64,000 bases of DNA from Platynereis dumerilii (lineage: Eukaryota; Annelida; Polychaeta; Phyllodocida; Nereididae), in contig JAPTHN010000018.1 in the NCBI GenBank assembly GCA_026936325.1, positions 8,761,658 to 8,825,657 on the forward strand, read 5' to 3'. A program made the translations under genes and the position numbers. Below are positions 48,148-58,631 of the stretch, piece after piece. Position 1 is the stretch's first letter. Every line of letters starts with the position of its first letter. The notes under the pieces are model-generated. The model saw only the letters and a list, made by a program, of their open reading frames with translations. It ran no database searches and was not told the DNA's origin.

Positions 48148-49400
48148 TACACCCCGGGTAAGGAACAAAATGACTTTTGGTCGGTATTTCCACCATCATC
48201 TCAATCATCTCAACCAGTTTCTGAATTGGTCCTGGGTTGAAAAAAGAAGGTTCCACCATTGGTCCTGTGGTGGAATGGAGGGTTCCCAATGCTGTGCGAC
48301 CCTATACACCCCAGTAAGGAGCAAAATGACTTTTGGTCGGTATTTACACCATCATCTCAATCATCTCAACCAGTTTCTGAATTGGTCCTGGGTTGAAAAA
48401 AGAAGGTTCCACCATTGGTCCTGTGGTGGATTGCAGGGTTCCATCATCCGTGTAACCCCACACTGACCTTATTACTCAAAATGACTTTTAAGAGACATAT
48501 AACAAGCATTATATCAAAAGCTGACTCGAACTATTCGATTGGTCCTGTGGTGGATAAAAGGTTCTACCATTGGTCCTGTGGTGGAATGGAGGGTTCCCAT
48601 TGCTGTGTGACCCTATACACCCCGGGTAAGGAACAAAATGACTTTTGGTAGGTATTTCCACCATCATCTCAATCATCTCAACCAGTTTCTGAATTGGTCC
48701 TGGGTTGAAAAAAGAAGGTTCCACCATTGGTCCTGTGGTGGAATGGAGGGTTCCCAATGCTGTGCGACCCTATACACCCCGGGTAAGGAACAAAATGACT
48801 TTTGCTAGGTATTTCCACCATCATCTCAATCATATCAACCAGTTTCTGAATTGGTCCAGGGTTGAAAAAAGAAGGTTCCACCATTGGTCCTGTGGTGGAA
48901 TGCAGGGTTCCCATTGCTGTGTGACCCTATACACCCCGGGTAAGGAACAAAATGACTTTTGGTCGGTATTTACACCATCATCTCAATCATCTCTGAAAGT
49001 TTCTGAATTGGTCCTGGGTTGAAAAAAGAAGGTTCCACCATTGGTCCTGTGGTGGAATGCGGGGTTCCTTCATCCGTGTAACCCTACACTGACCTAATTA
49101 CTCAAAATGACTTTTAAGAGACATATAATAAGCATTATATCAAAAGCTGACTCAAACTATCCGATTGGTCCTGTGGTGGATAAAAGGTTCCACCATTGGT
49201 CCTGTGGTGGAATGGAGGGTTCCCAATGCTGTGCGACCCTATACACCCCGGGTAAGGCACAAAATGACTTTTGGTCGGTATTTCCACCATCACCTCAATC
49301 ATCTCAACCAGTTTCTGAATTGGTCCTTGGTCAAAAAATTTAGGTTCCACCATTGGTCCTGTGGTGGAAGGGTCGCGGTGCCAACTTAGTTGCTTATAAC

Positions 49401-49911
49401 AGAAGACTTTAGAAATAACTTACACATGAGGAATTTGATTAGTTGTAACAACCAGTTACATAAATAATAAGACCCACCGTTTGGATACTCAATAAGTTTA
49501 TTAATTCTCCTGAATACAGACTGTTGATAGGCTTACATAAGTTTAACAATCTGGGAATTGATGTACATGGTTACTTAGTGGAAGTTATTGTGGAAATTGC
49601 TGGCCTTAATTTGTTCCGACTACATCACTGATCTCCACACACTAATCACATGCTTGTATTTTGGGTTTTAATTAAAGGTGTAATCCATCAAATGAAATTG
49701 TGTTCATGCAGTATTGTGTTCTGAAGATGAGCAGTTGTTGTCTGTCAGCACTTCTTAAGCTAATCTTTTCCATGGCCCAGGTACAAGAAGCATTATATGC
49801 ATTAGGAATACATCACATGTGGCATTGTACATCGAGGGATCAGTTTCAGTCTTAATGGAAAAATATAAATATGAGTGCTTGTCGCATGCAACAGTGTACT
49901 GCCTGCATTTA
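49401..49911. repeat. Long degenerate repeat, continuation of copy 4 after the giant element
   Basis: Begins directly after CTTATAAC (49393-49400). GTTTGGATACTCAATAAGTT and CTGTTGATAGGC match 53997-54045, the sequence that follows the uninterrupted target region. Then GGGTTTTAATTAAAGGTGTA (49671) and TATATGCATTAGGAATACAT (49794) match 55002 and 55141. Cut by a LINE at about 49912. Confidence 0.75.
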
Positions 49912-50003
49912 TATAATTATATTATCTTTATTCATACAATTGTGTACAAGTTTTACATAGGAAGATTAATAGTTATATTGTTATAAATTGGATACATAGT
50001 GAA

Positions 50004-52578
50004 TTAGTTGACACAAATGTCAACCATCAGTTCATACACTTCAAATTTGTTTAAAATAGAGTCTTTCAGTCCATCTCTGATCATTGTCATCTCTCTAATC
50101 ACATTAGCATCTGCACAGGTTCCAATCTCCTTGCACCGTGAACCACAGGCTGTGTGGACCCTAGACACATTTTTGGAAACACTCATATTAAGCAACGAGA
50201 GTAGCTCAATGTCACACTCAGATCTCACATGTGATAGGTTCAAAGAAAAGCAAGAGTTTGATAGATCAGCACTGGAGCGAAACAAAAATCTAATACAGTC
50301 TGTCTTATGCTGGAGCATGTTACAAGCAAACTTGATGAAACGTTTTGCCAACATGTGACAAGAACACAGTGAGTCAGTCAAAGCAGGCAATAATCTTGAA
50401 TGAGCTCTGTAAGGTAGATGCCGCATATCTCGCAAACATTTTCTCCAAGCCGTCTTTTTTTTCAGATTTGAATAGATATCAGATTTGTGTTCCATAAAGT
50501 GATGAGCACACCCAGAGAATCTACCCTAGACGAATCCTCCCAGCGTCTGATAATATCATAAATTTACGTCACGAGCGTCATGGCCAATCAGCGCCTAGGA
50601 TTCCCCTCCACTTCGAAAGTTTACCGGCAATTTGCGGGAGAACTATTGCGTCCTCAGAGGGCTGAGACCTATCATTGTAAAGCTCTCAGAGAGATCTATC
50701 TATTGCAGTTGGAATCGTATCTGTACGATTGAGGGAAATCTGTGAATAGTCGTAATCGTCCTCATTTGCATAACATGCTTGAATTCATGTTCATTGGCCA
50801 ACCTTGGGGGCGTGTCTGACATAATCACTGAAGGCTTTGCTGAAGTGGATGAGCAATGTGCAACAAACAATTTATTTTTCACAATTGATGGCACTCCTGC
50901 AAACTTTGTTCGAAAAAGATTGTACTGTTTCTAGAATTTGTGGTACACACTGCTAATATCATCCTGTAGATTTTATCGCAAAATGTGTCCTAAATGCGTA
51001 GCATAGGGTTCATTGACTATTAAATTTCCGCCAACATTTACTTCAGCTTTAGTCAAGCAAAAAACAGGCAGTTCTTCCTGTTGCAAAAACGAATCAGATA
51101 GCTTTTTGTACCATTAAAAAGTATATGATGTTCTTTGGCATACCTTGTACACAAATCAACCATGTTCTGTAATCCACAGATTGTGGGGCTAAGCAGGTAC
51201 AGATCATTCGCCTATCCCAATGTGCCTATGAAATAAGGTCCAACATGACAACCATAAGAGGACTCCCTCAGCTGTGTTATCAATCCTTCATATAAACCCC
51301 AAACAGCAGTGGCGATAAGACGCCTCCCTGCTTCACTCCATTTTGTGCAAGAAAGGTTTCTGAGGTGTGTCCATTCCATGTTACTCTCAAGCGTTGGTTG
51401 GTGTACAGATAAAATAAACATCTCAGCAGGACAGCATTTATGTCCTTAGTTTTCAGAGTTTCAAAAAGTTTCACATACTCAACCCGGTCAAATGCTTTTG
51501 ATACATCAAGCATCAAGGCATAAACATGACTGCCACCATTCATGAAATAGGATACATTTTGTTGAAGTACTCCAGTACATAACGTGGTAGAGTGGCACTC
51601 CTTGAAAGCAAATTGTAGTTCATCAGTAGTTAAGCTGTTTAAGCCTTCCTTCGAGAGTATTATCAGATCTAGTAATTTTCCAATTACACAGCCAAGGGTT
51701 ATTGCACGATATTTGTCTGACAAATGTGTATTTCCAGAACTTTTTGGAATAGGGGTCATTGTTCCAATGAGGATGTCAGGGGGCACATGTCCATGTGTCA
51801 GCATCATAGAAATACATAGAAGGGACATGAGGCTGTATGATGCCACCTCAAGATGAGGTCACCAAATCCGCCATATTGGAACTGCCCTAAGACATGACGT
51901 CACAATAGACTAATTATGATGTGACATCATGCCGTTGTTATAAGTGACATCACAGTTATTGGTGACGTCACAGTCCATTGTGCCAGTATTCAGGGCAGTT
52001 CCAAGATGGTGGATTTGGTTGCTTCATCTGCAAGAGCCTCATGTCCCTTCTATGTATTTCTATGGTCAGCATAGCATTGTAAAACAAAGATAATAAAATA
52101 AACAATCTTTGTGAACCATGGATTATACAATCAGAAGATAAGCCTTTGTTCCAGTCAGATTTTCCACACTTCAACTTTTAATCAAGTTTGAAATGTCTTT
52201 TAAGCAAACAATAGATCCACCATTGGCAATCAACTTTTCATAATCCCAATCAATTTTGGATATTAGTGAATGCTTAAATTCATTCATTTTATTGTCATCA
52301 TAGGCAACACTGCTATACAAATGTCTGAATTTACTGTAGAATAAATCTGCAATGCCACAGGGTTCACTGACCCCATCAACTGTCTCTGAAACACATTTAT
52401 TGGCTTTATTAAATTTCTTAGTTTCAGCCCAAAAATCCCTGTTGTGGTTGTCGATCATTGTCTCAGCCATCCTGGTTGCTTTGATGTTTTTGGATTTTCT
52501 CCTACACTGCCTTACAGCATAGTGATACTGGTGTCTGGTGTATCTCATCACTGATGCCAGTTCTCCATAATTATGCAA
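50004..52578 (-). pseudogene. LINE reverse transcriptase, disabled and split by a MITE
   Basis: From the 5' side: pre-RT region (52578-52171) with HNYGELASVMRYTRHQYHY and DFWAETKKFNKANK; reverse transcriptase (about 52170-51280) with SDWNKGLSSDC, HGHVPPDILIGTMTPIPK, LMLDVSKAFDRVEY and QNGVKQGGVLSPLLFGVYMKD; degraded palm end (51280-50960, where the catalytic ADD box would lie); C-terminal region (50495-50004) with AHSRLLPALTDSLCS and LAKRFIKFACNML, which I recognise from CR1-like families of lancelets and other invertebrates. Several stops and frame changes; no activity expected. Confidence 0.75.
51805..52064. mobile_element. MITE, 260 bp, perfect 8-bp duplication, inside the LINE
   Basis: Terminal inverted repeat starting CATAGAAATACATAGAAGGG is perfect for 30 bp, with looser pairing inward to AACTGCCCT. 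Flanked by GTCAGCAT (51797-51804, 52065-52072). The LINE frame reads on across the empty site (NAMLT to HGHVPP). 8-bp duplication: hAT or P superfamily. The middle holds TGACGTCA and TGACATCA motifs (51893-51975). Confidence 0.92.
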
Positions 52579-52660
52579 GTACTTGACTATAGGCCTGCTC
52601 GCTTTTCATGTGGCAAAATTAATGGTAATCTCTTGGATGCGAAGTCTGAAATACTCTCTG

Positions 52661-54560
52661 AAACCTTCCCTGGTAGTGGGGAACAAGTAAAATGGTGCCA
52701 CTTAGTGGTGCTGTGATCCATGCATGACAAGTTACACCCTCAGGAGCAAATAATTGCAACTAGTTTGGAAAGATTCGGTATTCAGCAGATGCCATTTGAA
52801 ACTGATTGAATTAATCAAAACAGACTGTGTTCAAACTCGAGCTCAATATCATCGTAATGAGACTCCTGGCCTTCAAGACAAAATTACCCTTCTCTGTCTT
52901 GTTAGTTACATTTGCTAGCAAGCCAAGAGTAGACCATCTGAAGAATATAGTTTGTTACTTCGCAAGCTGAGATTAGTCATACTATAATTGGATAAAGCCA
53001 GCCTGAGAAATGCTGAGAAATAATTAGTGTTCATCTTGCTTTTAGGTAATATAACATGGGGTGTCCAATGGTATTTAAAAGTGGTCCATAGTTGTTCCCA
53101 CATGTTCATTGTCTTTGTACTTGACTTGACACTGTAGTTTTGAATATTACATAGTCTTGATTTGAAAGAATAAACATGCTCCAGTGCTGTTCTGAAATTA
53201 CTATATTGCTGGTATTATCAACATTTCCAAAATTGTTAATCTTAAAAGCCCAGAATTTTCAATTATGCCCCAAGAAAATTTCCTCGCCTGTCCAATTTAA
53301 TGGTTGCAGCAAATTTATAGACAATTTAGAAGCCCAATTTAAGATAATCATTACTCCCTTTCCAGATAAAATTTGGGGCTGCTTAATGCAAGGAAAGGAT
53401 GACTTTTTTGGAACCCGTGAAGATTTCGAAATGCTGCGGACGTGCTAAGAACATGAGATTTTAATTTGAGACGCCCTTAATTTTCAGAACCAATCAATTT
53501 CTTGTAATTATATGCTGACTTCTTAATCCCTTTCAATAAATTGATAAAATTTTATGAAACAAGTACCTCAGAATACTTTTAAAGGAATGTCCGGAGTTAG
53601 AAGATATTTAATAAATGCTGATTATCATTTTCAACCAAATCAAATTAGTATAGATAACCAACACAAAATTCATTTACAAACACAATTAACTGACTAATGT
53701 CCATGTAAATCCCCCGAAACCTGATGAGTCCTCTTACAGCTAAATTTGAAGCGCTGAAAGTCTTCACTCACTGTATAGCAGTTGCTCATACGTTGAACAC
53801 ATTAACTTAGGGTTTTAATTAAAGGTCCCATCCATCAAATGAAGTTGTGTTTATACACAATGTTTTGTCCGGAGATGAGATATTGCTATCTCTATGGCTA
53901 CTCTAGCTCCTCTTTTCGGAAAACTTTCAGAACGTCTTTTTGACATAAAAAATTAAGGCGTAATGACCAATTTCATAGTGTCAGTAACACCAAAAGTTTG
54001 GATACTCAATATGTTTATCAATTTTCCTAAACAGACCGTTGATAGGCATACATTATGCAATTGGTGTACAATTTTTCAATTTTTCAATAAAGTCATTGCG
54101 AAATTAGTTGGCATTACTTTGTTCCAAAACACAAGACACAAAAGACTAACTATATTATTAAACAAGTGAGAATTCACAGATTCCAGAGCTGAGCTGATAT
54201 CCCATTTTTAAAAATACTGCTTTTTGAAAAAGTTTATCGATATCTCAAAATTCTTCCCTTTAAAACCAGGCAATTACTTCCAAGGAACATTCCCTCACCA
54301 GTCCAATTTGATGCTGCTAGTAAATTTACTGACAATTTAGATGGTCTATTTATGACAATCAGTACTCCCTTGACAGATAAATCAGATGTGATTTATAGAA
54401 TAAACAGACAGTTTTGTGGGATGCTAGAACATTTCGAAATGTTGCGGACTTGGAACGATCATGTGATTTTATTCAAGAGGCCATTTGGTTTTATTAACCA
54501 ACCACTTAATTTCATGAAATTACTTACCTGATTTCACTTATCCCAGTAAAGCTGTTAAAC
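52661..54560. repeat. Long degenerate repeat, most complete uninterrupted copy plus a degraded unit
   Basis: Contains, in order, AATGGTGCCACTTAGTGGTG (52691), ACATTTCCAAAATTGTTAAT (53220), CTCGCCTGTCCAATTTAATG (53283), ATGCTGCGGACGTG (53430), GGGTTTTAATTAAAGGT (53810), TATGGCTACTCTAGCTCCTC (53894) and GTTTGGATACTCAATATG (53997). This is the paralogous empty site for the 30-kb element. From about 54180 a second degraded unit follows (CAGTCCAATTTGATG, TCGAAATGTTGCGGACTTGG). Confidence 0.75.
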
Positions 54561-54960
54561 ATACACATACGTAATTAATTAATTTTTGTGAGTGCTCAAC
54601 ATTAATCGCTGATGGAGATCGTAAACTTGATCAACAGACAGAAACTTAAAAGTTGAATCTTGGTCCATTTAGGTGAGAGTGGTTTATCCTATCAGAGACA
54701 TGTAATTCGATGTAACAAAATTAATATTCCAAGCCCAAATAAGTGCAATGTGAGACAAAGATTCTGTTTAGAGCTTGGCTGAACATGTATTATTCATCAC
54801 ACCTTATTTTTATGGCCTGCATGGGGAGAGCCTGTACCCCTACAAGAAACCATGCAGTTCATGACTGTAGAAGGAGACTTAAAAAACAGGGCTAAATACT
54901 ATGTTCTATATGTTTTATCCTACACATACGAAAAGCATTTCTATCAATTCTGATCTTACA
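54561..54960. other. Unannotated non-coding sequence
   Basis: Nothing recognised; probably degraded repeat. Confidence 0.35.
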
Positions 54961-56220
54961 TTACTGGTAATCTCCACACACTAATCACGTGGCTGAATTT
55001 AGGGTTTTAATTAAAGGTGTCAACCATCAAATGAAATTGGGTTCATGCAATCATGCAGAATTGTTGTTCAGAAGATGAGCTTCTGCTGTCTGTCAGCACT
55101 TATTAAGCTCATCTTTTCCAAGGATAAGTACAACAAGCATTATATGCATTAGGAATACATCAGATGTGACATTGTACATTGAGAGATCAGTTTCAGTCTT
55201 AATGCAAATACACATATTTAAGTGCTTCTTGTGTTTCACACAGTGTTTTCACTTTGCTTACAGCCAAAGTCAAGAGGACTGATTTAAGTAAAACTTCAGT
55301 GGGTAAGGAGCTTGAATACATCATATTTTCGAGCATTAATTTTGATTAGCTTATGACAGCTTGAGGGACCTTTTAATTGGCTTCCAAATACCTGGCAAAG
55401 CATACAACCTATGTACGCAGTGTCTCTAAACGAGTGGCATTCAGTCGTTTATGTACTTACATCAAACTGAGGCAAATCGGCCCTTTTCAGCTAAACTGTA
55501 ATGTACATGCATATTTGTGTTCCAATTGGGGAACAAACGAAGCGCTCAGAAAATATCATATCAAGCTTTGGTGCTGTGATTGTGTGAAAAATATTATCTG
55601 ATGGACAATATTAGTACTAGTCAATTGATGAAGTAAAATAAGATCATAAATAAGTTGAAATGGTAAAATTTTATGTGCAAAGCGAACCACATTGCAACAG
55701 TGGAAAAATGCATCTATGGGTACAGAAATTAGAAATCTTTTGGATGCCAAGACCAAAAATCCATCTGAGTTGCTGCCACATCCCTTGGGAGTGCGAAATA
55801 AGTAAAATTGTTAGTGGCGCTGCAATCCCTGCATGAATAGTTAAACCCCCTATGGTAAATAATTGCCACTGAGTTGGAAGAATATTAGTTTTAAAGTGTA
55901 CAATCACAGATAAAACATCTAGAGAAAAACATCTCAGAAAAAAAATTGGCGCATCACAGCTACTTGTTTGGTGGAGATACGACCTCCAAATCACTTCTCT
56001 TGGGAGGAATAAAATGGTGCCAATTAGCGGCACTGTGATCCCTGCATGACTAGTTACACCCTCGGGTGCAAATAATTGCAACTAATTTGGAAGAATTCAG
56101 TATTCAGGTGATGACAGTTTGAAACTGATTGAAGTAATCAAATTGAAAGTGTTCGAACTGTAGTCTCATGTTGAGCTAATGAAGCTCCTCATATATTAGG
56201 ATCGTGAAAGGAATTCTTCT
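54961..56220. repeat. Long degenerate repeat, further copies
   Basis: CTCCACACACTAATCACGTG, GGGTTTTAATTAAAGGTGTC (55002) and TATATGCATTAGGAATACAT (55141) match 49640-49815. At 55800-55880 and again at 55895-56130 the GTGCCAATTAG...CTGTGATCCCTGCATGA segment occurs twice in tandem. The stretch 55260-55800 between them has no feature I recognise. Confidence 0.7.
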
Positions 56221-56232
56221 TCAGTGCTGAAC

Positions 56233-57303
56233 TAGAGGGGAGGGTTGGTCTAGTGGTAGCATACTAGGTTGCCAATCGTGGGGTCCAGGGTTCAAATCCA
56301 GCTCTTGCGGTCACCTGGGCCTGTGTTTGATGGCTGTTTCATTTATCCTTCACCTAATTTCCGTGGCATAGAGTAGCGCGGGGCATGCGGCCCCCCTTAA
56401 CTTCGAGGTGCGATTTGACCTACTTTTTGTGGTCGATTATTTAAATGCTTATGTTATCAGGAAGGGATCACTTGACTCTACTTATAACTAGTGAAACAAA
56501 TGTCTACCAATTTTAATAAAGGAGTTACGGCTCTTTTTGTAAAAAATATAAAATAGCCCCCCTATTATAATCCAATGGCAATTTTTTTTGCGAGCGCATT
56601 CAGCTTGAAAGTTATTTCTTGGGGTTCTTCTATCATTTTTAGGGCATCCTATCCACTTTTCCAGAATTTCAGAATTTTTCTGTTCATACTTTTTAATATT
56701 TTTTGCCCTGTTTTAATTTCGGCCAAATTTTTTCGATTTCAATTAGCTATTCTATCAAGATTTAAGGTAAAGTACACATTATGAAATGGTTCCTGAAGCA
56801 GCTTCGAGGCCTCAGTGAAGGGGGGCCTCATGCCCCATACCATGTGGGGCCTCTCGCCCCAAACTCACATATTTTAATTTGACCTCTATATTTTGAGCTA
56901 AAATGCAAAAAACATGATCCAAATAATATTTACGTAATGGTCATAAAGTGAAGCAATGCAGATATCCATTATACTTTTAAAAATTTCCAAAGTTATTTCT
57001 GACAACCACTTTCAAAGAATTAATCAAAGTTACAAAAACCATGCACCTTTTTTTGTTTCTTTAATTACTTCTATGGTTTGGTGCTATTTGCTCTGAAAAT
57101 TTGTGACATCACCTAAAAAGCCTCTAGCTTCAATCCTATCAATAAGAAAAAGCACCAAAAATGTAAGTTTAGATATAACCCTGGGGGGGCCTCTCACCTA
57201 ATCCGGGCTTCTTGCCCCGACCCACTCTACTACTCCTGTCCTAATTAGCCTACCAAGTGCATTAATAAAGGATGAAAAGCCCCAATCATCCATACATCCA
57301 TCC
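56233..57303 (+). mobile_element. tRNA-derived SINE, family 2, split by a MITE
   Basis: A box TGGTCTAGTGG and B box GGTTCAAATCC begin the element; the body (TCCTAATTAGCCTACCAAGT) and the (CATC)n tail lie beyond an 857-bp insertion. A 12-bp imperfect duplication, TCAGTGCTGAAC/TCAATGCTGAAC, flanks it (56221-56232, 57304-57315). Net SINE length about 214 bp, the same as the copy at 58632. Confidence 0.85.
56371..57227. mobile_element. TA-flanked element, 857 bp, with repeated GGGGCC...GCCCC motifs
   Basis: Ends GAGTAGCGCGGGGCATG and the complement of GAGTGGGTCGGGGCAAG (about 12 of 17), flanked by TA (56369-56370, 57228-57229). The motif GGGGCCTC(A/T)(T/C)GCCCC occurs internally at about 56820-56860 and related forms sit at both ends. 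No transposase frame. It lies inside a family 2 SINE. Confidence 0.75.
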
Positions 57304-57315
57304 TCAATGCTGAAC

Positions 57316-57781
57316 AATTGGCCTCACGGTGATTGCTCTTAGTCAACTTTACGGAGTTAATCAGTGGTCATTGCACATACGATCTTCATCTACATGATTT
57401 TTAATTTGTATGTTTAATGCAAAACAGGTGTTTTAGTCACACAAAGGAATGTAGACACAAGTTAGTATTCAAAAGTTAGACAGATGTCACATACAATTGC
57501 ACGTTGCCTCAATGCCTGTCACAATGATTTCTCAGAGTACAAAACTGTCTGAAGTATCTCTGGAATCGAGTTTGTTGAAATTTGGCCCCCGATATGTACA
57601 GAATCACTTTAGAGATCTTGCTAAGTGTCATTTCTTGCAACATCCATGACAATACTGATTTTTATCAAGCACCAAGAAGTTGGACCTGACATCATTGTTG
57701 GAATTGAATCATACCACAGTTATAAACATTTCGATAATGGTATGACACATTGATACAACCATGCAGCCTAAAGTACTATCA
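57316..57781. other. Unannotated non-coding sequence
   Basis: No gene or repeat recognised. Confidence 0.35.
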
Positions 57782-57920
57782 GTTACACCCTGCTCGTTTC
57801 GAGGGTACGGGAATATACACCACGAAGGACTCCATACACCACGAAGCCGAAGGCTGAGTGGTGTATGGAGGCCCGAGTGGTGTATATTCCCGTACCCTCA
57901 AAAAACGAGCAGGGTGTAAC
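57782..57920. repeat. Long hairpin, 139 bp, arms of about 60 bp
   Basis: GTTACACCCTGCTCGTTT, GAGGGTACGGGAATATACAC and CTCCATACACCAC on the left pair with their complements on the right around a GAAGCCGAAGGCTGAG loop, with only a few unpaired bases. Confidence 0.92.
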
Positions 57921-57924
57921 GGTT

Positions 57925-58236
57925 TTATCCTCAGACTTCTTGTTTTATTGATGCTCGCAGATTATCTTGCAAACTGAGTCTGAAATGTCTTTCAGTAACA
58001 AAGCAACAGCATTGTGACGTCATCACCAGTGCTGTCACCTGGATGATGTCACAATGGCTCAAACAATGGCATTGTGACATCATGACTATTGTTGCTACAA
58101 GGATGACGTCATGACAATTGTGACATCATTGTTTATCTCGTACACCCTGTCTGGTGACGACAGACAGGGTGTACGGTGTCATACACCGCGGCTCTCAGCC
58201 AATCAGAATCAAGGATCCTCACTGGACTGAGGATAA
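57925..58236. mobile_element. MITE-like element with TTATCCTCAG ends and an internal hairpin
   Basis: TTATCCTCAG (57925-57934) and its complement CTGAGGATAA (58227-58236) bound a segment with a perfect short hairpin, GTACACCCTGTCTG...CAGACAGGGTGTAC (58140-58174), and repeated TGACGTCA/TGACATCA motifs (about 58015-58125). It adjoins the 139-bp hairpin and shares the TACACCCTG motif, so the two may be one complex foldback element. Ends uncertain; no clear target duplication. Confidence 0.55.
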
Positions 58237-58259
58237 TTGATCATACACATCTCACCCAG

Positions 58260-58530
58260 TTTCTATAGCAATTGAATCGTTAATCTGAGCAACTGAGAAT
58301 TGTTTCTTTCCTATCTCACTGAATGACAATCCTGATTATTATCAAGTACCGATACATCCTCTGAGTTTGCCCTGACATGTGAGATAGTGGTGAGAGGCTG
58401 TTTACTCACAGTGTCACTTCCAACCTGATAGGAGGTCCAATTTGTCCATGGGGGGAAACAGAAATCAATACATAATTTCTTGGAGTACCCTAATGTAGGG
58501 GCTAACTATGCATAGGTCAGTTTTTTTTTA
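58260..58530 (+). repeat. Dispersed repeat R2, copy 1
   Basis: Shares GAGATAGTGGTGAGAGGCTG, AGGAGGTCCAATTTGTCCA and GAGTACCCTAATGTA with 59880-60150 (same strand) and 61790-62060 (opposite strand). Confidence 0.8.
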
Positions 58531-58631
58531 TTCTGATAAGATTCAAATGAAAAGTCAATTTCATGCTTGAGAATGAGGAGGCGCATCACACAACACCAAT
58601 GCGCATTCACTGGGCACAATTATATTTTCAT

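Larger units (their letters stand above)
46300..49330 (-). repeat. Higher-order duplication of 1,515 bp carrying a MITE
   Basis: Landmarks repeat at 1,515 bp: the palindromic MITE (46524 and 48039), the variant CCCACACCGACC (about 46369 and 47884), ACCCCAGTAAGGAG (46794 and 48309). Small indels make the offset 1,516-1,517 further right. The duplication postdates the MITE insertion. Confidence 0.85.
19206..49392. mobile_element. Giant foldback-type element, 30.2 kb, satellite-built inverted arms
   Basis: The first 35 bp (GATAGAGGTCGGCGCCGCGA...) and the complement of the last 35 bp (CAACTAAGTTGGCACCGCGA...) align without gaps at 26 of 35 positions and run straight into the same satellite in both arms. 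A perfect 8-bp repeat, CTTATAAC, flanks the block (19198-19205 and 49393-49400). The sequences outside the block are adjacent in a paralogous copy of the host repeat at 53.85-54.05 kb. Left arm: 19206 to about 28190. Right arm: about 33240 to 49392, opposite orientation and interrupted by an Academ-like element. What remains of the core is mostly LINE insertions. Drosophila FB and sea-urchin TU elements likewise have tandem-repeat inverted arms; TU elements have 8-bp duplications. No transposase of its own is visible, so it is probably non-autonomous. An ordinary inverted duplication of a satellite would not explain the TSD and empty site. Confidence 0.75.
41496..49392 (-). repeat. Right-arm satellite array, compound 312-bp unit
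   Basis: On the minus strand this is the left-arm satellite at roughly 85-90% identity by eye (CCACCACAGGACCAATGGTG, GATGATGGTGGAAATACC, AAAAGTCATTTTGTGCCTTA). Most 158-bp monomers alternate with a second unit of about 154 bp (CACGGATGATGGAACCCTG, GTCATTTTGAGTAATTAGGT, TTGTTATATGTCTCTTAA), giving a 312-bp period (for example 43113, 43425). Doublets of 158-bp monomers also occur (44117-44330, 47160-47400). The last unit runs into the 35-bp terminus at about 49358-49392. Confidence 0.95.
49912..52660 (-). mobile_element. 5'-truncated CR1-like LINE, about 2.7 kb
   Basis: A minus-strand LINE inserted in the long repeat, with an AATAAA near its 3' end (complement at about 49937). It lacks the endonuclease. 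The 5' junction (about 52600-52660) is approximate. It carries a 260-bp MITE. Confidence 0.75.

Noticed and set aside
41497-49389. Frames of 60-130 codons on both strands of the right array
   Set aside because: Same satellite family in inverse orientation; both strands are open only because monomers are short on stops.
19206-49392. Polinton or another large virus-like element
   Set aside because: No polymerase, integrase, ATPase, protease or capsid-like frame is visible, the duplication is 8 bp, and the ends are satellite arrays.
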